A stretch of 64,000 nucleotides of DNA from Paraburkholderia youngii (GCF_013366925.1 NZ_JAALDK010000001.1:5454001-5518000), one strand, 5' to 3'. Numbered from the stretch's first letter, positions 1 through 10,475 are shown. Notes: generated by a model from the sequence alone, not told the origin. Translations and numbers: made by a program.

Positions 1-3000
1 TCGGCATTGCCGGCGTCAATGGTTTCGGTCATGCGCTGGCCGCCGGGCTTGGGCGTCTGCTCGGCCATATCGGCACGCCGCTCGCGGCGCTCGCGCTGCT
101 CCTGATCAGCCTGCCCTGGCTCATCGACTTCCGCTGGAGCGAGGTCGCCGCCTGGGCCGACGGCGCGTTCGGCCTCGGGTTGTCGCGCGGACTCGCGAAG
201 CGAGACGAGGATGCGCGCCGCCACCGCACCGTCGACGACGGCGCGCCGTCGCACGTTTCGCCCGCTACCAACACGATGGCGCCGCGCAACAGCAAGGGTC
301 GCTACGCGCGGCCGACGGTGTGGCGTCCGCCCGCGAGCGGGCGCGGCGTGGGCGCCGCCGCTGCGGGCAGTGCCGCGGCTGGCGTCGCGGGTAGCAAGGA
401 GGCTGCCGCCCGTGGCGCCGGCGCAAAGTGGCGCGCCGATGCGGCCGCTGGCGCGGCGCGTGGGCCGGCCAGGCAGATCGAGCCGGTGTTGCGCACGGGG
501 TCGAGCGCGCCGCTGCGTCCGGGAGCGTCGATGGCAACGCAGGCGCCACCGGTGGACAAAGCTCCGGACAGGTCCACGGCACCATTCGTGCCGACCGAGC
601 CGGTCGCGCCGGCGGGTTGGCTGCGCACGACGGAGCCGCGCGCGGCGACCGCGGCGGGATCGCCGGGTGCATCGGCTTCATCGGGCATGTCGGTTCATGA
701 TAGCGCTGCGCAGGCCGGTCGGCGCTCGGTCGGCGAACAGCGCGTGGCCGCGCCGTTCGGCTCCAGCGCCGCATTGGCGGCGACGGCCGCCAATGCGGCC
801 GGCGTGTCGGCGCGAGCGGCACAGGCCATGGCGGGCCGGTCCGCCACGTCGGGCGCCGGGATCGGCATGACGGCGGGATCCATGAATGCCGCGGGCCGCG
901 GCAGCCGTCCGTCGCCGCTGCCACGTCCAGCAGACGGCAGCGCGCCGCTCAATCGCGGCGCGACTCCGCGTCAGCCGTTCCCGGCGGCTCAGCGCGCCAA
1001 CGGTGTCACATTGCCGTCGACCGTGCGCCGCCCTACGCCGGACTTCACGCGAACGATGGCGAACGCGTCGACGGTCGCGCCGCCGGCGAGCGTCGAGGAA
1101 ACGCTGCGCAGCATCGCGGAAAACACCGCGCGCTGGACCGACATGGCCGGCGTGAGCCTCGCGCGCAGCCGTGGCGGCGATGGCGCAAAGATTGGCGACG
1201 TGGAACGTATGTTGACAACGTTCGACGTGCCGCCGGCGCTGCCGGACGTGCTGCCTGTCGAAAACGGCGAGACGGTGTCGCCGGCGCAGTCGCAGCAAGA
1301 AGCGTCACCTGTGGAGTTGCCGGCTGAGCATGAGGTGGTCGAGTCCGACACGTCGGTCGAGAGCGCCAACGAAGCGGTTGCGCAATGGCCGACCGAACCG
1401 CCGGTCATTCATCCGCCGCTCACGGCCGCGCCGCTGACGACGCCTGCGATCGAGCCGGTGGCCGGCGTGGCGGCTGCGGCTGTGGCTGTCGAATCCGCGA
1501 TTGCAGAGCCCGCGTCTGTCGCAGAGACGCCGGCCGATCCCGTGTGCGCGGACGCTGTCACCGGCACGCCCGCGGTTGTCGAGCCGTCGGCATCCGCTGC
1601 GGCTGAGCCTGCCGCCGCGGAACCTGCTGCAAGCGCGCCGCAACACGAGGCGGCGAGGGCGACGCCGTTCCAGCGCTTTGCAGCCAGCTTGCAGGACGAC
1701 GCTACGCACGAAGACGTACCGGCGATCGAAGACCGGACGACGACAAACCCCAGCGTCCCGTCATCGCAGGGGGAAGAATCCGCGCGAACCGTCGAACCTG
1801 CGACCGCCGACACCGCGACACCGAAGCAAGAGCCGGCCCCTGTCGCCGAAATCGTCATCGACAAAACGCTCGTGCCTTGGGAGAGCAAACTCGGCCCGAC
1901 CGCGAACGAAGGCGCGCGGCCAGGTGAGCCAGCAACGCCGCCGACGCATGCGACGTCGCTCGCCCCTGCCCTGCCCGCTGCGACCGAGCCCGCGATCGAC
2001 CCCACGAACGCCTCGCCGTCGTCGACTTCAACGAGCGCGGCGAACCTGGCTACACCGGCAACCGCCCCAGCCGTCGTCTCGAACGTGGTCCGTTTCCCTG
2101 GCGTTGCCGCGCCGGCGACCAGCATCGAGCCTTCGCTCGACGCAAACGCGACGTATGTCACGAACACACCGGCAGCCGAACCGTCACCCACTCCGTCGCC
2201 TGCTTCCGCGCCCACACCGCAACCGCTGACCCAACCCGCCACCGAGCCCGCCGCCCGCGCGCCGCTGCGCGGCCACGCGCCGGTCAACGGCTTCGAGTTC
2301 CATGCGCCGGCTGCATCGATGGTCGAACTGCCGACGCTCGATCTGCTCGCCCCCGCCGACGCCGACGTCGAGCCGATCTCGGACGAAAAGCTCCGCGAAA
2401 CCGGCCAGCTGATCGAGCAGCGCCTGCAGGAATTCAAGGTGCCGGTGACGGTAGTCGGCGCATCGGCGGGTCCGGTCATCACGCGCTTCGAAGTCGAACC
2501 GGCGCTCGGCGTGCGCGGCAGCCAGATCGTCGGTCTGATGAAGGACCTGTCGCGCGGTCTCGGTCTCACGTCGATCCGCGTGGTCGAAACGATTCCAGGC
2601 AAGACCTGCATGGGCCTCGAACTGCCAAACGCGAAGCGGCAGACGATCCGGCTCTCCGAAATCCTCGAAGCGAGCGTCTACCAGAACTCGCACTCGCAAC
2701 TGACGCTTGCGATGGGCAAGGACATCACCGGCCATCCGGTCGTCGCCGATCTCGCGAAGGCGCCGCACATGCTAGTGGCGGGCACGACCGGTTCGGGCAA
2801 GTCGGTCGCGATCAACGCGATGATCTGCTCGCTGCTGTTCAAGGCGACGCCCGAGGAAGTACGTCTGATCATGATCGACCCGAAGATGCTCGAGCTTTCG
2901 GTCTACGAAGGGATTCCGCATCTGCTCGCGCCGGTCGTCACCGACATGAAGCTCGCGGCCAATGCGCTGAACTGGTGCGTCGGCGAAATGGAGAAGCGCT

Positions 3001-3800
3001 ACCGGCTGATGTCGGCGGTCGGCGTGCGCAATCTCGCGGGCTTCAACCAGAAGATCCGCGACACCGAGGCGAAGGGCAAGAAGCTCGGCAACCCGTTCTC
3101 GCTCACGCCCGATGCACCCGAGCCGCTCGCGCCGCTGCCGCTGATCGTCGTCGTCATCGACGAGCTCGCCGACCTGATGATGGTCGCCGGCAAAAAGATC
3201 GAGGAACTGATCGCGCGGCTCGCGCAGAAGGCGCGCGCGGCCGGCATCCACCTGATCCTCGCGACGCAGCGGCCGTCCGTCGACGTGATTACCGGTCTCA
3301 TCAAGGCGAACATTCCGACCCGCGTCGCGTTCCAGGTGTCGTCGAAGATCGACTCGCGCACGATTCTCGACCAGATGGGCGCCGAGTCGCTGCTCGGCCA
3401 GGGTGACATGCTGTTCCTGCCGCCGGGCACGGGCTACCCGCAGCGCGTGCACGGCGCGTTCGTCGCCGACGAGGAAGTGCATGCGATCGTCGAGTATCTG
3501 AAGCAGTTCGGCGAGCCGCAATACGAAGAAGGCATTCTCGACGGCCCGGCCACCGATGGCGGCGCGGCCCAGGACCTGTTCGGCGAAGCGCCGGATGCGG
3601 AAGCCGATCCGCTGTATGACGAAGCGGTCGCGTTCGTCGTGCGCACGCGGCGCGCGTCGATCTCGTCGGTGCAGCGGCAATTGCGCATCGGCTATAACCG
3701 CGCGGCGCGGCTCGTCGAACAGATGGAGACGGCCGGGCTCGTGTCGGCGATGAGCATCAACGGCAGCCGCGAAGTGCTGGCGCCGGGGCCGGCGGAATGA
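1..3800 (+). CDS. ftsK: DNA translocase FtsK (5' end outside window)
   Basis: Septal dsDNA translocase that pumps chromosome termini during division and activates XerCD at dif. The reading frame is open from base 3, so the start and most of the N-terminal membrane domain lie upstream. One hydrophobic helix is visible at about bases 90-140. A linker rich in Ala, Pro and Thr of roughly 700 residues follows. The motor shows Walker A GTTGSGKS at 2781-2804 and a Walker B ending in [12 protein letters not shown] near 3150-3185. The C-terminal winged-helix gamma domain, which reads KOPS sequences in this family, is at about 3630-3740. It ends in a strong hairpin terminator. Identity is secure; the linker is on the long side for FtsK. 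Confidence 0.97.
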   Translation, partial: GIAGVNGFGHALAAGLGRLLGHIGTPLAALALLLISLPWLIDFRWSEVAAWADGAFGLGLSRGLAKRDEDARRHRTVDDGAPSHVSPATNTMAPRNSKGRYARPTVWRPPASGRGVGAAAAGSAAAGVAGSKEAAARGAGAKWRADAAAGAARGPARQIEPVLRTGSSAPLRPGASMATQAPPVDKAPDRSTAPFVPTEPVAPAGWLRTTEPRAATAAGSPGASASSGMSVHDSAAQAGRRSVGEQRVAAPFGSSAALAATAANAAGVSARAAQAMAGRSATSGAGIGMTAGSMNAAGRGSRPSPLPRPADGSAPLNRGATPRQPFPAAQRANGVTLPSTVRRPTPDFTRTMANASTVAPPASVEETLRSIAENTARWTDMAGVSLARSRGGDGAKIGDVERMLTTFDVPPALPDVLPVENGETVSPAQSQQEASPVELPAEHEVVESDTSVESANEAVAQWPTEPPVIHPPLTAAPLTTPAIEPVAGVAAAAVAVESAIAEPASVAETPADPVCADAVTGTPAVVEPSASAAAEPAAAEPAASAPQHEAARATPFQRFAASLQDDATHEDVPAIEDRTTTNPSVPSSQGEESARTVEPATADTATPKQEPAPVAEIVIDKTLVPWESKLGPTANEGARPGEPATPPTHATSLAPALPAATEPAIDPTNASPSSTSTSAANLATPATAPAVVSNVVRFPGVAAPATSIEPSLDANATYVTNTPAAEPSPTPSPASAPTPQPLTQPATEPAARAPLRGHAPVNGFEFHAPAASMVELPTLDLLAPADADVEPISDEKLRETGQLIEQRLQEFKVPVTVVGASAGPVITRFEVEPALGVRGSQIVGLMKDLSRGLGLTSIRVVETIPGKTCMGLELPNAKRQTIRLSEILEASVYQNSHSQLTLAMGKDITGHPVVADLAKAPHMLVAGTTGSGKSVAINAMICSLLFKATPEEVRLIMIDPKMLELSVYEGIPHLLAPVVTDMKLAANALNWCVGEMEKRYRLMSAVGVRNLAGFNQKIRDTEAKGKKLGNPFSLTPDAPEPLAPLPLIVVVIDELADLMMVAGKKIEELIARLAQKARAAGIHLILATQRPSVDVITGLIKANIPTRVAFQVSSKIDSRTILDQMGAESLLGQGDMLFLPPGTGYPQRVHGAFVADEEVHAIVEYLKQFGEPQYEEGILDGPATDGGAAQDLFGEAPDAEADPLYDEAVAFVVRTRRASISSVQRQLRIGYNRAARLVEQMETAGLVSAMSINGSREVLAPGPAE

Positions 3801-3850
3801 GCGGCCGGTGAATCGCCAGGCCGGGTCGGCAACGACACGGGCGAAAAAAG

Positions 3851-3887
3851 CGGACAGCCTCACGATGTGAGCTGTCCGTTTTTCTTT
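3851..3887. terminator. Bidirectional rho-independent terminator between ftsK and the lactonase gene
   Basis: A perfect 7-bp outer stem plus a 5-bp inner stem with one bulged base forms at 3851-3878. It is preceded by an A-run and followed by a T-rich tract, so it can end transcription from both convergent genes. Confidence 0.9.
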
Positions 3888-3905
3888 ACCCGCGCGCGCC
3901 GTGCG

Positions 3906-5225
3906 TCATGACGGCGACACCAGCTTGAAATCGACCGGCGAGCCGAGCTCGAAATGCTGCTTCGGATTCGGATCGAGCAGCCCCGTCTGCTGATCGCGCT
4001 TGAACACGTAGACCGTGTCGCTCAACTGATTGCCGACGATCAGCCAGTTGCCGGTCGGATCGATGGTGAACTCGCGCGGCGATTTGCCGAGGCTCGATTG
4101 CCGGCCGATCTGCTTCAGATGCCCATTGGCGGGATCGACCGAGAACATCACGATCTCGTTCGCGTCGCCGCGATTGGACGCATACACGAAGCGTCCGTCC
4201 GGCGACATGTGGATCGCCGCCGCGGCCACCTGCCCCTTGAAGCCGGGCTCGCTCAATGGCAACGTCTGCACGAGCTTCAGTCTGCCGTCCTGGTAGTCGA
4301 ACGTGCTGACGGTCGCCGCGAGTTCGCTCGTCAGATAGGCGTGCCTGCCGTTGGCGCTGAAGATCAGATGGCGTGGACCCGTGCCGGCTTTCTGCTGCGC
4401 GTAGCCCCAGTCCGTCACGACGAACGGGCCCGCGCCGGCGCTGCTCTGCGGCGCGTAACGGTACGAGTACAGCTTGTCGGCGCCGAGATCCTGCGCGAAC
4501 AGATAGTGGCCGTCAGGCGAGAACACGGTCGAATGCACGTGCGAGTTATCCTGCCGCCCTTTCACCGGCCCGCCGCCCTCGTGATGCACGGTCTGCACCG
4601 AGGCGCCCACCTGGCCGTTCGCCTGCAGCGGAAACACCGCGAAGCTGCCGCCCGGGTCGGGCGCGACCGAATAGTTCGCGGTCAGCAGATACTTGCCGTC
4701 CGGCGAGATGCTCAGATAGCACGGGTCATTGCCATCGGACGACACCTTGTTCAGAAACGTCAGTTGGCCGCGCGCGGCATCGAAGCCGAACGCGCTGATG
4801 TTGCCGCGCTGCGTGGCCGGGCCATTATCGCCGGGCAGTTCGTTGACCGAATAGACGAAGCGGCGGTCACGGCTCACGACCAGAAACGATGGATTGACCG
4901 TCTGCGCGACCGACACCTGGGTCGCCGCGCCGGTCTTCGTGTCGAAGCGAAACACGTAGATGCCCTCGCTCTTGCCGCTGGTGTAAGTGCCGACCAGCAT
5001 CGTATAGACGCCGTCCGCGGGGACCGGGCCAGAATCTTGCGCATACGCGTGCGAAGCAAGCATCGAAACCATGAGCAGGAAACCTTTTATCATCGAACGG
5101 GCGACGCGGTCCGCGCCACGCGGACCGGAACCCTGTACGGCAACACTGGCAAGAACAGAAGTAAAAGCAGAAGCCGGAACTGGGCGCGCGGCGACACACC
5201 CGGCGGCACGGCGACGGTGAAGCAT
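3906..5225 (-). CDS. Secreted lactonase-family beta-propeller protein (6-phosphogluconolactonase-like)
   Basis: Member of the seven-bladed propeller lactonase family (YbhE/Pgl type) that hydrolyses 6-phosphogluconolactone or related lactones. Repeated blade motifs such as DGRFVYASNRGD and SPDGKYLLTANY run through the whole protein. A typical signal peptide starting MIKGFLLM and ending AYAQ lies at residues 45-63, which predicts export and makes a cytosolic pentose-phosphate role less certain. Start choice is ambiguous. The ATG at 5225 has an AGGAGG ribosome site 4-5 bases upstream, but the ATG at 5093 places the signal peptide at the N-terminus with only a poor ribosome site. I keep 5225 and flag 5093 as the alternative. 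It is convergent with ftsK and appears monocistronic. Confidence 0.85.
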   Translation of the reverse strand: MLHRRRAAGCVAARPVPASAFTSVLASVAVQGSGPRGADRVARSMIKGFLLMVSMLASHAYAQDSGPVPADGVYTMLVGTYTSGKSEGIYVFRFDTKTGAATQVSVAQTVNPSFLVVSRDRRFVYSVNELPGDNGPATQRGNISAFGFDAARGQLTFLNKVSSDGNDPCYLSISPDGKYLLTANYSVAPDPGGSFAVFPLQANGQVGASVQTVHHEGGGPVKGRQDNSHVHSTVFSPDGHYLFAQDLGADKLYSYRYAPQSSAGAGPFVVTDWGYAQQKAGTGPRHLIFSANGRHAYLTSELAATVSTFDYQDGRLKLVQTLPLSEPGFKGQVAAAAIHMSPDGRFVYASNRGDANEIVMFSVDPANGHLKQIGRQSSLGKSPREFTIDPTGNWLIVGNQLSDTVYVFKRDQQTGLLDPNPKQHFELGSPVDFKLVSPS

Positions 5226-5492
5226 GAGTCCTCCTCGACATCGGTTGTCTGTACGGGCTCGCGTATGAGCCGGGGTACGAGCGGTTATAACGGTGTCTGG
5301 TCTGCCGCGCCGCGAATCGAGCGTCGTTCCGCGTTGTTGTTGTCGAAGTCAGTATAAGAGCGTTAGGTCGGATCATGCAGTGAATCCACCGCTGACGCGC
5401 GGGCTGCGCCAGCGGCTTTGCTCCCGCAAGCCGGGGCGGTTTTTCAAGAGTTTTCTCAATCGCGCATCACGCGTGTCAACCACGGAGTCTCC

Positions 5493-5645
5493 ATGAACGT
5501 CACTCTCAGCCTGGGCCCGCTCGTTTCGCTGATCGCCGGCATCCTGATCCTGATCATGCCGCGCCTGTTGAACTACATCGTCGCGCTTTACCTGATCATC
5601 ATCGGCATCATCGGAATCTTCGGCGTGGGCTCGTCGCATCTGTAA
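5493..5645 (+). CDS. DUF3096-family small membrane protein
   Basis: A 50-residue, very hydrophobic protein with two membrane segments (about residues 8-22 and 27-45) separated by the short polar turn PRLLNY. The composition and the pattern of Leu/Ile/Gly helices match the DUF3096 family of short bacterial inner-membrane proteins of unknown function. The ATG follows a GGAG-like ribosome site. It stands alone between two minus-strand genes. Function unknown. Confidence 0.75.
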   Translation: MNVTLSLGPLVSLIAGILILIMPRLLNYIVALYLIIIGIIGIFGVGSSHL

Positions 5646-5664
5646 GCGACAGGCGACGCGATAC

Positions 5665-5687
5665 CCGGGCGCGGTATTTGCGCCCGG
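5665..5687 (+). terminator. GC-rich hairpin downstream of the DUF3096 gene
   Basis: An 8-bp perfect stem (CCGGGCGC with its complement) with a 7-base loop lies 20 bases past the stop codon. No clear T-run follows, so termination is only a possibility. Confidence 0.4.
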
Positions 5688-5881
5688 TCTCGAGATCAAT
5701 TTGCGAGAAAAGAGGGTTCGCGCGGTGCCAGCGGCACTCGCACGCATGAAAGCGCGGCCTGGGTCACGCGGTGACATAGGCGGAAAGCGGGCATCGCGCC
5801 ACGCGAACAATCGACGTGACGTGGCGCGAAGATGCGGATACGCGAGCAGCAGCCCGCGCTACGAACGCTCGGTGCGGCCGC

Positions 5882-6127
5882 TCAACCGTTTGCCAGTTGT
5901 TCGAGGCGCAAGCGCCCCTGCAACGACAGCGCGCCGACCGCATAATGATCGGCATTCTGCTGATAGCGCCGGAAGCAGGCCCGCTCGACCAGGAAGGACG
6001 CGGCAGCCAGCATGCCGTTGCGGCTCAATCCGAGCCGGTCATGATCGAGTGGCAGCATGGAGTCGCCGGCAAGCTGGCTGGCGGCCGAGAGAATCGTGAT
6101 GCAATCGGATTTCGAAGGGTTCAGCAT
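5882..6127 (-). CDS. Hypothetical protein, 81 aa
   Basis: Small soluble protein starting MLNPSKSDCITI, with no recognised domain. The start at 6127 is chosen because a GAGGAC ribosome site sits about 8 bases upstream. An earlier in-frame ATG at 6196 lacks one. The sequence is mildly amphipathic, with an Ala/Leu-rich middle and an Arg-rich stretch (ERACFRRY). It is divergent from the downstream GH15 gene and has a plausible promoter at 6218-6247. Probably a lineage-restricted Burkholderiaceae protein; no function can be assigned. Confidence 0.55.
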   Translation of the reverse strand: MLNPSKSDCITILSAASQLAGDSMLPLDHDRLGLSRNGMLAAASFLVERACFRRYQQNADHYAVGALSLQGRLRLEQLANG

Positions 6128-6217
6128 GGCTTTCGTCCTCGGAAACGGCGTCTGCATGCGCCATGAGCAAGGCCGATTCGCAGTCCGGCAGGTCACCGGA
6201 CATCGGCATGAAATCTG

Positions 6218-6247
6218 ATTTTATGCATGGATTTGACAATTTTCCAA
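6218..6247 (-). promoter_or_regulatory. Candidate sigma-70 promoter for the 81-aa protein
   Basis: On the minus strand TTGGAA and TAAAAT are separated by 18 bases, about 90 bases upstream of the chosen start. This lies in a visibly AT-rich island in the divergent intergenic region. Confidence 0.35.
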
Positions 6248-6372
6248 CCCGCGTTTTGCCGCACTATGCGGTGAACCAAACACTGCCGATCGTGGTCCGG
6301 TAATTAACACCCACTCGAAGCGCGGCTGCTGTCGCCATCCGTAATAACGACTCGTTTTTCGACACGCTTTCC

Positions 6373-8262
6373 ATGCCTGCACACCTCGAAGACTACGCAC
6401 TCATCGGCGACGGCCATACCGCCGCGCTCATCTCCCGCGAGGGGTCCGTCGACTGGCTCTGCTGGCCGCGTTTCGACTCGGGCGCCTGCTTCGCCGCGCT
6501 GCTCGGCACGCCCGACAACGGTCGCTGGCAGATCGCCCCCGCCACCCGGGGGGAGCACGGCGCGCCGACCATTACGCGGCGCTATCGCGGTGAAACGCTG
6601 ATCCTCGAAACCGACTTCGAAACGCCCGACGGCGCCGTCACGCTGATCGATTTCATGCCGCCAGGCAACGGCTGGTCGGAGCTGATCCGCATCGTCGTCG
6701 GCAAGCGCGGCACCGTGCGCATGAAGATGGAACTCGTGCTGCGCTTCGACTACGGCTTCTCGATCCCATGGGTCGACAAGCTCAAGCACGACAGCGGCAT
6801 CAAGGCGATCGTCGGCCCCGACACCGCGGTGTTGCGCACGCCGGTCGAACTGCACGGCGAAGATATGAAGACCGTCGCGGAATTTACGGTGACCGCGGGC
6901 GAGCGCGTGCCGTTCTCGCTCGCGTATGCGGCGTCGCATCTGCGCATTCCGCCCGCGCGCGACCCGCACACGTCACTCGCGCGCACCGAGAACCACTGGC
7001 TCGAATGGGCGGCGCGCGGGACTGTCGAAGGACGCTGGGCCGAGCCGATCCGCCGTTCGCTGATCACACTGCGCGCGCTCGCCTACGAGCCGACCGGCGG
7101 CATCGTCGCGGCGCCTACCACGTCGCTGCCGGAGAAGCTCGGCGGCACGCGCAACTGGGACTATCGATACTGCTGGCTGCGCGACGCGACCATCACGCTG
7201 CTCGCGATGATGCGCGGCGGCTACTACGACGAGGCGCGCGCCTGGCGCAGCTGGCTCGGCCGCGTGATGGCGGGCGCGCCGGACCAGTTGCAGATCATGT
7301 ACGGCATCGGCGGCGAGCGACGCCTGCCCGAATTCGAAATCGACTGGCTGCCCGGCTACGAGGGCGCGAAACCGGTGCGCATCGGCAACAACGCGGTCGG
7401 GCAGCTTCAGCTCGACGTCTACGGCGAAGTGATGAATGCGCTGCATCTCGCGCGCGTGGGCGGCCTGCAGGCGGACGTCACCGCGTGGAGCGTGCAGCGC
7501 GCGATGCTCGCGCATCTGACCACGATCTGGCGCGAACCCGACGAAGGCATCTGGGAGACGCGCGGCGGCCGCGAGCATTTCACGTTCTCGAAGGTGATGG
7601 CGTGGGTCGCGTTCGATCGCGCGATCCGCTCGGCCGAAATGTTCAAGCTCGACGGCCCGCTCGACGAATGGCGCGCGACGCGCGACACGATCCACGCCGA
7701 GGTCTGCGAGAAGGCGTGGAATCCGAAGCTGAACGCGTTCTCGCAGTCCTACGGCAGCGACCAGCTCGACGCGAGCGTGCTGCTGATGCCGCTGGTCGCC
7801 TTCCTGCCGCCGCAGGACCCGCGCATCAAGGGCACCGTCGAGGCGATCGAGCGAGATCTGATGCACGGCGGCTTCGTGATGCGCTACCGCACGACCGAAT
7901 ACGATGACGGCCTGCCGCCCGGAGAAGGCACCTTTCTTGCGTGTTCGTTCTGGATGGTGGATAACCTCGCGCTGCAGGGGCGCGTGCGGGAAGCGATCGA
8001 GATGTACGAGCGGCTGCTCGCGCTGTGCAACGACGTGGGCCTGCTGTCCGAGGAGTACGATCCGGTCGAAAAACGTCTGGTCGGCAATTTTCCGCAGGCG
8101 TTCTCGCACGTGGCGCTCGTGCACACCGGACTGAACCTGATGAAGCATGAGCAGGAAATGGCGCAGGCGACCGGCCATCCCGCGCATAACGGCATGCGCT
8201 CCACAGAGCTTGAGGTTCAGGCAAGCCCTTATAGCGGCGGGGCAGCATCGCCACTAGCATGA
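6373..8262 (+). CDS. Glycoside hydrolase family 15 protein (glucoamylase/trehalase-like)
   Basis: Inverting alpha-glucosidase of the GH15 family, cytosolic (no signal peptide), 629 residues. The N-terminal beta-sandwich domain opens with EDYALIGDGHTAALI and contains VDWLCWPRFDSG, a signature of this subgroup. The catalytic (alpha/alpha)6 barrel shows GGTRNWDYRYCWLRDAT, and the C-terminal part shows GLLSEEYDP followed by GNFPQAFSHVALVHTG. Family members hydrolyse maltodextrins or trehalose, and sequence alone does not settle the substrate. The window also carries otsA, so trehalose turnover is plausible but the gene is 53 kb away. Single gene with its own upstream region. Confidence 0.9.
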   Translation: MPAHLEDYALIGDGHTAALISREGSVDWLCWPRFDSGACFAALLGTPDNGRWQIAPATRGEHGAPTITRRYRGETLILETDFETPDGAVTLIDFMPPGNGWSELIRIVVGKRGTVRMKMELVLRFDYGFSIPWVDKLKHDSGIKAIVGPDTAVLRTPVELHGEDMKTVAEFTVTAGERVPFSLAYAASHLRIPPARDPHTSLARTENHWLEWAARGTVEGRWAEPIRRSLITLRALAYEPTGGIVAAPTTSLPEKLGGTRNWDYRYCWLRDATITLLAMMRGGYYDEARAWRSWLGRVMAGAPDQLQIMYGIGGERRLPEFEIDWLPGYEGAKPVRIGNNAVGQLQLDVYGEVMNALHLARVGGLQADVTAWSVQRAMLAHLTTIWREPDEGIWETRGGREHFTFSKVMAWVAFDRAIRSAEMFKLDGPLDEWRATRDTIHAEVCEKAWNPKLNAFSQSYGSDQLDASVLLMPLVAFLPPQDPRIKGTVEAIERDLMHGGFVMRYRTTEYDDGLPPGEGTFLACSFWMVDNLALQGRVREAIEMYERLLALCNDVGLLSEEYDPVEKRLVGNFPQAFSHVALVHTGLNLMKHEQEMAQATGHPAHNGMRSTELEVQASPYSGGAASPLA

Positions 8263-8296
8263 CGCCGTGACAGTTTGCGTACACTGAATGCGAAAA

Positions 8297-8312
8297 TTGT
8301 TGCATTGCACAA
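8297..8312. promoter_or_regulatory. Imperfect palindrome upstream of phaZ, possible PhaR-type operator
   Basis: TTGTTGCATTGCACAA lies 130 bases before the phaZ start, with further TTGC elements beside it. TGC/GCA-containing palindromes are known targets of the polyhydroxyalkanoate repressor PhaR. The assignment is inference from position and shape only. Confidence 0.3.
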
Positions 8313-8441
8313 GATTGCTTTGTTCGATATTATCGATCCGACTGTCGGCCAACAACAATGTGCCCACAACCACAATGGCCCGCCGCAACGCTTCACGCGT
8401 GTTTGCGAAGCCCAATGCGAACCGCTTAAAACGGAGCAAAC

Positions 8442-9719
8442 ATGCTCTATCAACTGCACGAATTCAGCCGGGCGATGTTGAGCCCCCTCACCGCCTGGGC
8501 CCAGGCCGCATCGAAATCATTTGCGAATCCGGCCAGTCCGTTAGCCTATGTGCCGGGCGCCACACGCCTGTCCGCCGGCTACGAACTGCTTTACCGGCTC
8601 GGCAAGGATTACGAAAAGCCCGAGTTCAACATTCATCAGATTGTTAAAGACGGACATAACATTCCGATCGTCGAGCAGACGATCATCGAAAAGCCGTTCT
8701 GCCGTCTGATGCGCTTCAAGCGCTTCGCGGACGACAGCGAAGCTGTCAGCCAACTGAAAGACGAGCCGGTCGTGCTGGTCTGCGCACCGTTGTCAGGACA
8801 CCACGCCACGCTGCTGCGGGACACCGTGCGCACGTTGCTGCAAGACCACAAGGTCTACATCACCGACTGGATCGACGCGCGCATGGTGCCGCTCGAGGCC
8901 GGCTGGTTCGGTCTGAACGACTACATCGCGTATATCCAGGAATTCATTCGCCATATCGGCGCGAAGAATCTGCACGTGATCTCGGTGTGCCAGCCGACCG
9001 TGCCGGTGCTCGCCGCCATTTCGCTGATGGCGAGCCGCGGCGAGGACACGCCGCGCACGATGACGATGATGGGCGGCCCAATCGACGCGCGAAAGAGCCC
9101 GACCTCGGTCAATTCGCTCGCCACGCAGCACTCATACGAGTGGTTCGAGAACAACGTGATCTTCACGGTACCGCCGAACTATCCGGGCACGGGCCGCAAG
9201 GTCTATCCGGGCTTCCTGCAGCACACGGGCTTCGTCGCGATGAATCCGGAGCGTCACGCGGCATCGCACTGGGATTTCTACCAGAGCCTGCTGCGCGGCG
9301 ACGAGGACGACGCCGAAGCGCATCGCCGCTTCTACGACGAGTACAACGCGGTGCTCGACATGGATGCCGACTATTACCTCGACACGATCCGCGTCGTGTT
9401 CCAGGAATTCCGTCTTGCCGAAGGCACGTGGGTCGTCAACGGCGAACCGGTGCGGCCTCAGGACATCACGACGACCGCGCTGTTTACGATCGAAGGCGAG
9501 CTCGACGATATTTCCGGCGACGGCCAAACGTACGCGGCCCACGACCTGTGCAGCGGCATTGCGGCGAAGAACAAGCGTCACTTCACCGCGGAAAAATGCG
9601 GCCACTACGGCATTTTCTCGGGCCGCCGCTGGCGCACGATCATTTACCCGCAATTGCGCGACTTCATTCTCGAGCACAACAAGACTGCAAAAACGGCGAA
9701 AGAAAAAGTCGAAGCCTGA
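8442..9719 (+). CDS. phaZ: Intracellular polyhydroxyalkanoate (PHB) depolymerase
   Basis: Mobilises stored PHB granules by cleaving amorphous polymer to oligomers and monomers. The 425-residue protein aligns in mind with the Cupriavidus PhaZ1 type. It starts MLYQLHEFSRAM, has the oxyanion-region motif VLVCAPLSGHHATLLRDTV near 111-129, and the TDWIDARMVP block. The nucleophile motif is SVCQP with Cys at residue 183, where other hydrolases have Ser. A late His occurs in EKCGHYGIFSG. No signal peptide, as expected for a granule enzyme. It is a single gene followed by a strong terminator and has a candidate operator upstream. Confidence 0.95.
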   Translation: MLYQLHEFSRAMLSPLTAWAQAASKSFANPASPLAYVPGATRLSAGYELLYRLGKDYEKPEFNIHQIVKDGHNIPIVEQTIIEKPFCRLMRFKRFADDSEAVSQLKDEPVVLVCAPLSGHHATLLRDTVRTLLQDHKVYITDWIDARMVPLEAGWFGLNDYIAYIQEFIRHIGAKNLHVISVCQPTVPVLAAISLMASRGEDTPRTMTMMGGPIDARKSPTSVNSLATQHSYEWFENNVIFTVPPNYPGTGRKVYPGFLQHTGFVAMNPERHAASHWDFYQSLLRGDEDDAEAHRRFYDEYNAVLDMDADYYLDTIRVVFQEFRLAEGTWVVNGEPVRPQDITTTALFTIEGELDDISGDGQTYAAHDLCSGIAAKNKRHFTAEKCGHYGIFSGRRWRTIIYPQLRDFILEHNKTAKTAKEKVEA

Positions 9720-9743
9720 GCATTAAACTTGCAATAGCATATG

Positions 9744-9781
9744 AAAAGCCAACGGTCTCCTTCGAGGCCGTTGGCTTTTTT
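9744..9781 (+). terminator. Rho-independent terminator of phaZ
   Basis: A 12-bp perfect stem (AAAAGCCAACGG and complement) with a loop of about 12 bases is followed by T residues. It starts 25 bases past the phaZ stop. Confidence 0.92.
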
Positions 9782-9842
9782 ATCGCGCTTCATTCGTGAT
9801 ACTGATGTTCTGCCGCGGCGGCGATCACCGCAGCACGGGCCG

Positions 9843-10475
9843 TTACTTTCTCAACAGATACGCGAGCAGCAGTTCGGTATTCATCTGAATCACCTCGCTG
9901 CGTTCGGCGGCGCTGCTGAAATCGCGCCCGAGCGTCGCTTCGAGCGTGAAGCGGTTCGACACGATGTAGTAGCCCATGCCCGAAAGCGTCACGTAAAAAC
10001 GCAGTGGGTCGATGTTGGTGCGAAACAGTCCCGCGCGTTGCCCGCGTTCGAGGATGCCGCCAAGCGTGGCGACGATCGGCGAGATCATTTCGCGTATGCG
10101 TGTCGACTTCTGCATATAGCGTGCTTCATGCAGATTCTCGTTGTTGATGAGTCGCAATAACTCGGGATGATCGCGGTAGTAGTCCCACACGAAATGTGCG
10201 AGACGTGTAACCGCCTCGACGGGCGCGACTCCGTTGAGTTCGAGCGTGCGTTCCGCTTCGTTGAGTGCGCTGAACGCGTGCTCGAGTACCGCGGTGAATA
10301 GCTGCTCCTTGCTACCGAAGTAGTAATAGAGCATGCGTTCATTGGTTTCGGCGCGGCGAGCGATCTGATCGACTCGTGCGCCGAACAGTCCTCCATTTGC
10401 AAACTCTTCCGCCGCCGCAAGCAAGATGCGGCGCCTCGTGCCTTCAGGATCTCTTTTGATTTTCGGCTGATTCAT
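9843..10475 (-). CDS. TetR/AcrR family transcriptional regulator
   Basis: A 210-residue repressor. The N-terminal helix-turn-helix spans about residues 10-55, with ARVDQIARRAETNERMLYYYFGSKEQL being the classic TetR pattern (split here by its own turn). The C-terminal part resembles the TetR_C group found beside hydrolase and pyrimidine-degradation operons (VWDYYRDHPELLRLINNEN). The start at 10475 is preferred because it places the HTH close to the N-terminus. It diverges from rsxB with 241 bases between them, and its own regulation or that of rsxB are the natural candidates. Ligand unknown. Confidence 0.88.
   Translation of the reverse strand: MNQPKIKRDPEGTRRRILLAAAEEFANGGLFGARVDQIARRAETNERMLYYYFGSKEQLFTAVLEHAFSALNEAERTLELNGVAPVEAVTRLAHFVWDYYRDHPELLRLINNENLHEARYMQKSTRIREMISPIVATLGGILERGQRAGLFRTNIDPLRFYVTLSGMGYYIVSNRFTLEATLGRDFSSAAERSEVIQMNTELLLAYLLRK

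Noticed and set aside
6233..6238. TTGACA as a -35 box for the GH15 gene
   Set aside because: No acceptable -10 lies 16-19 bases downstream; the closest TATGCG-like sequence is too far away.
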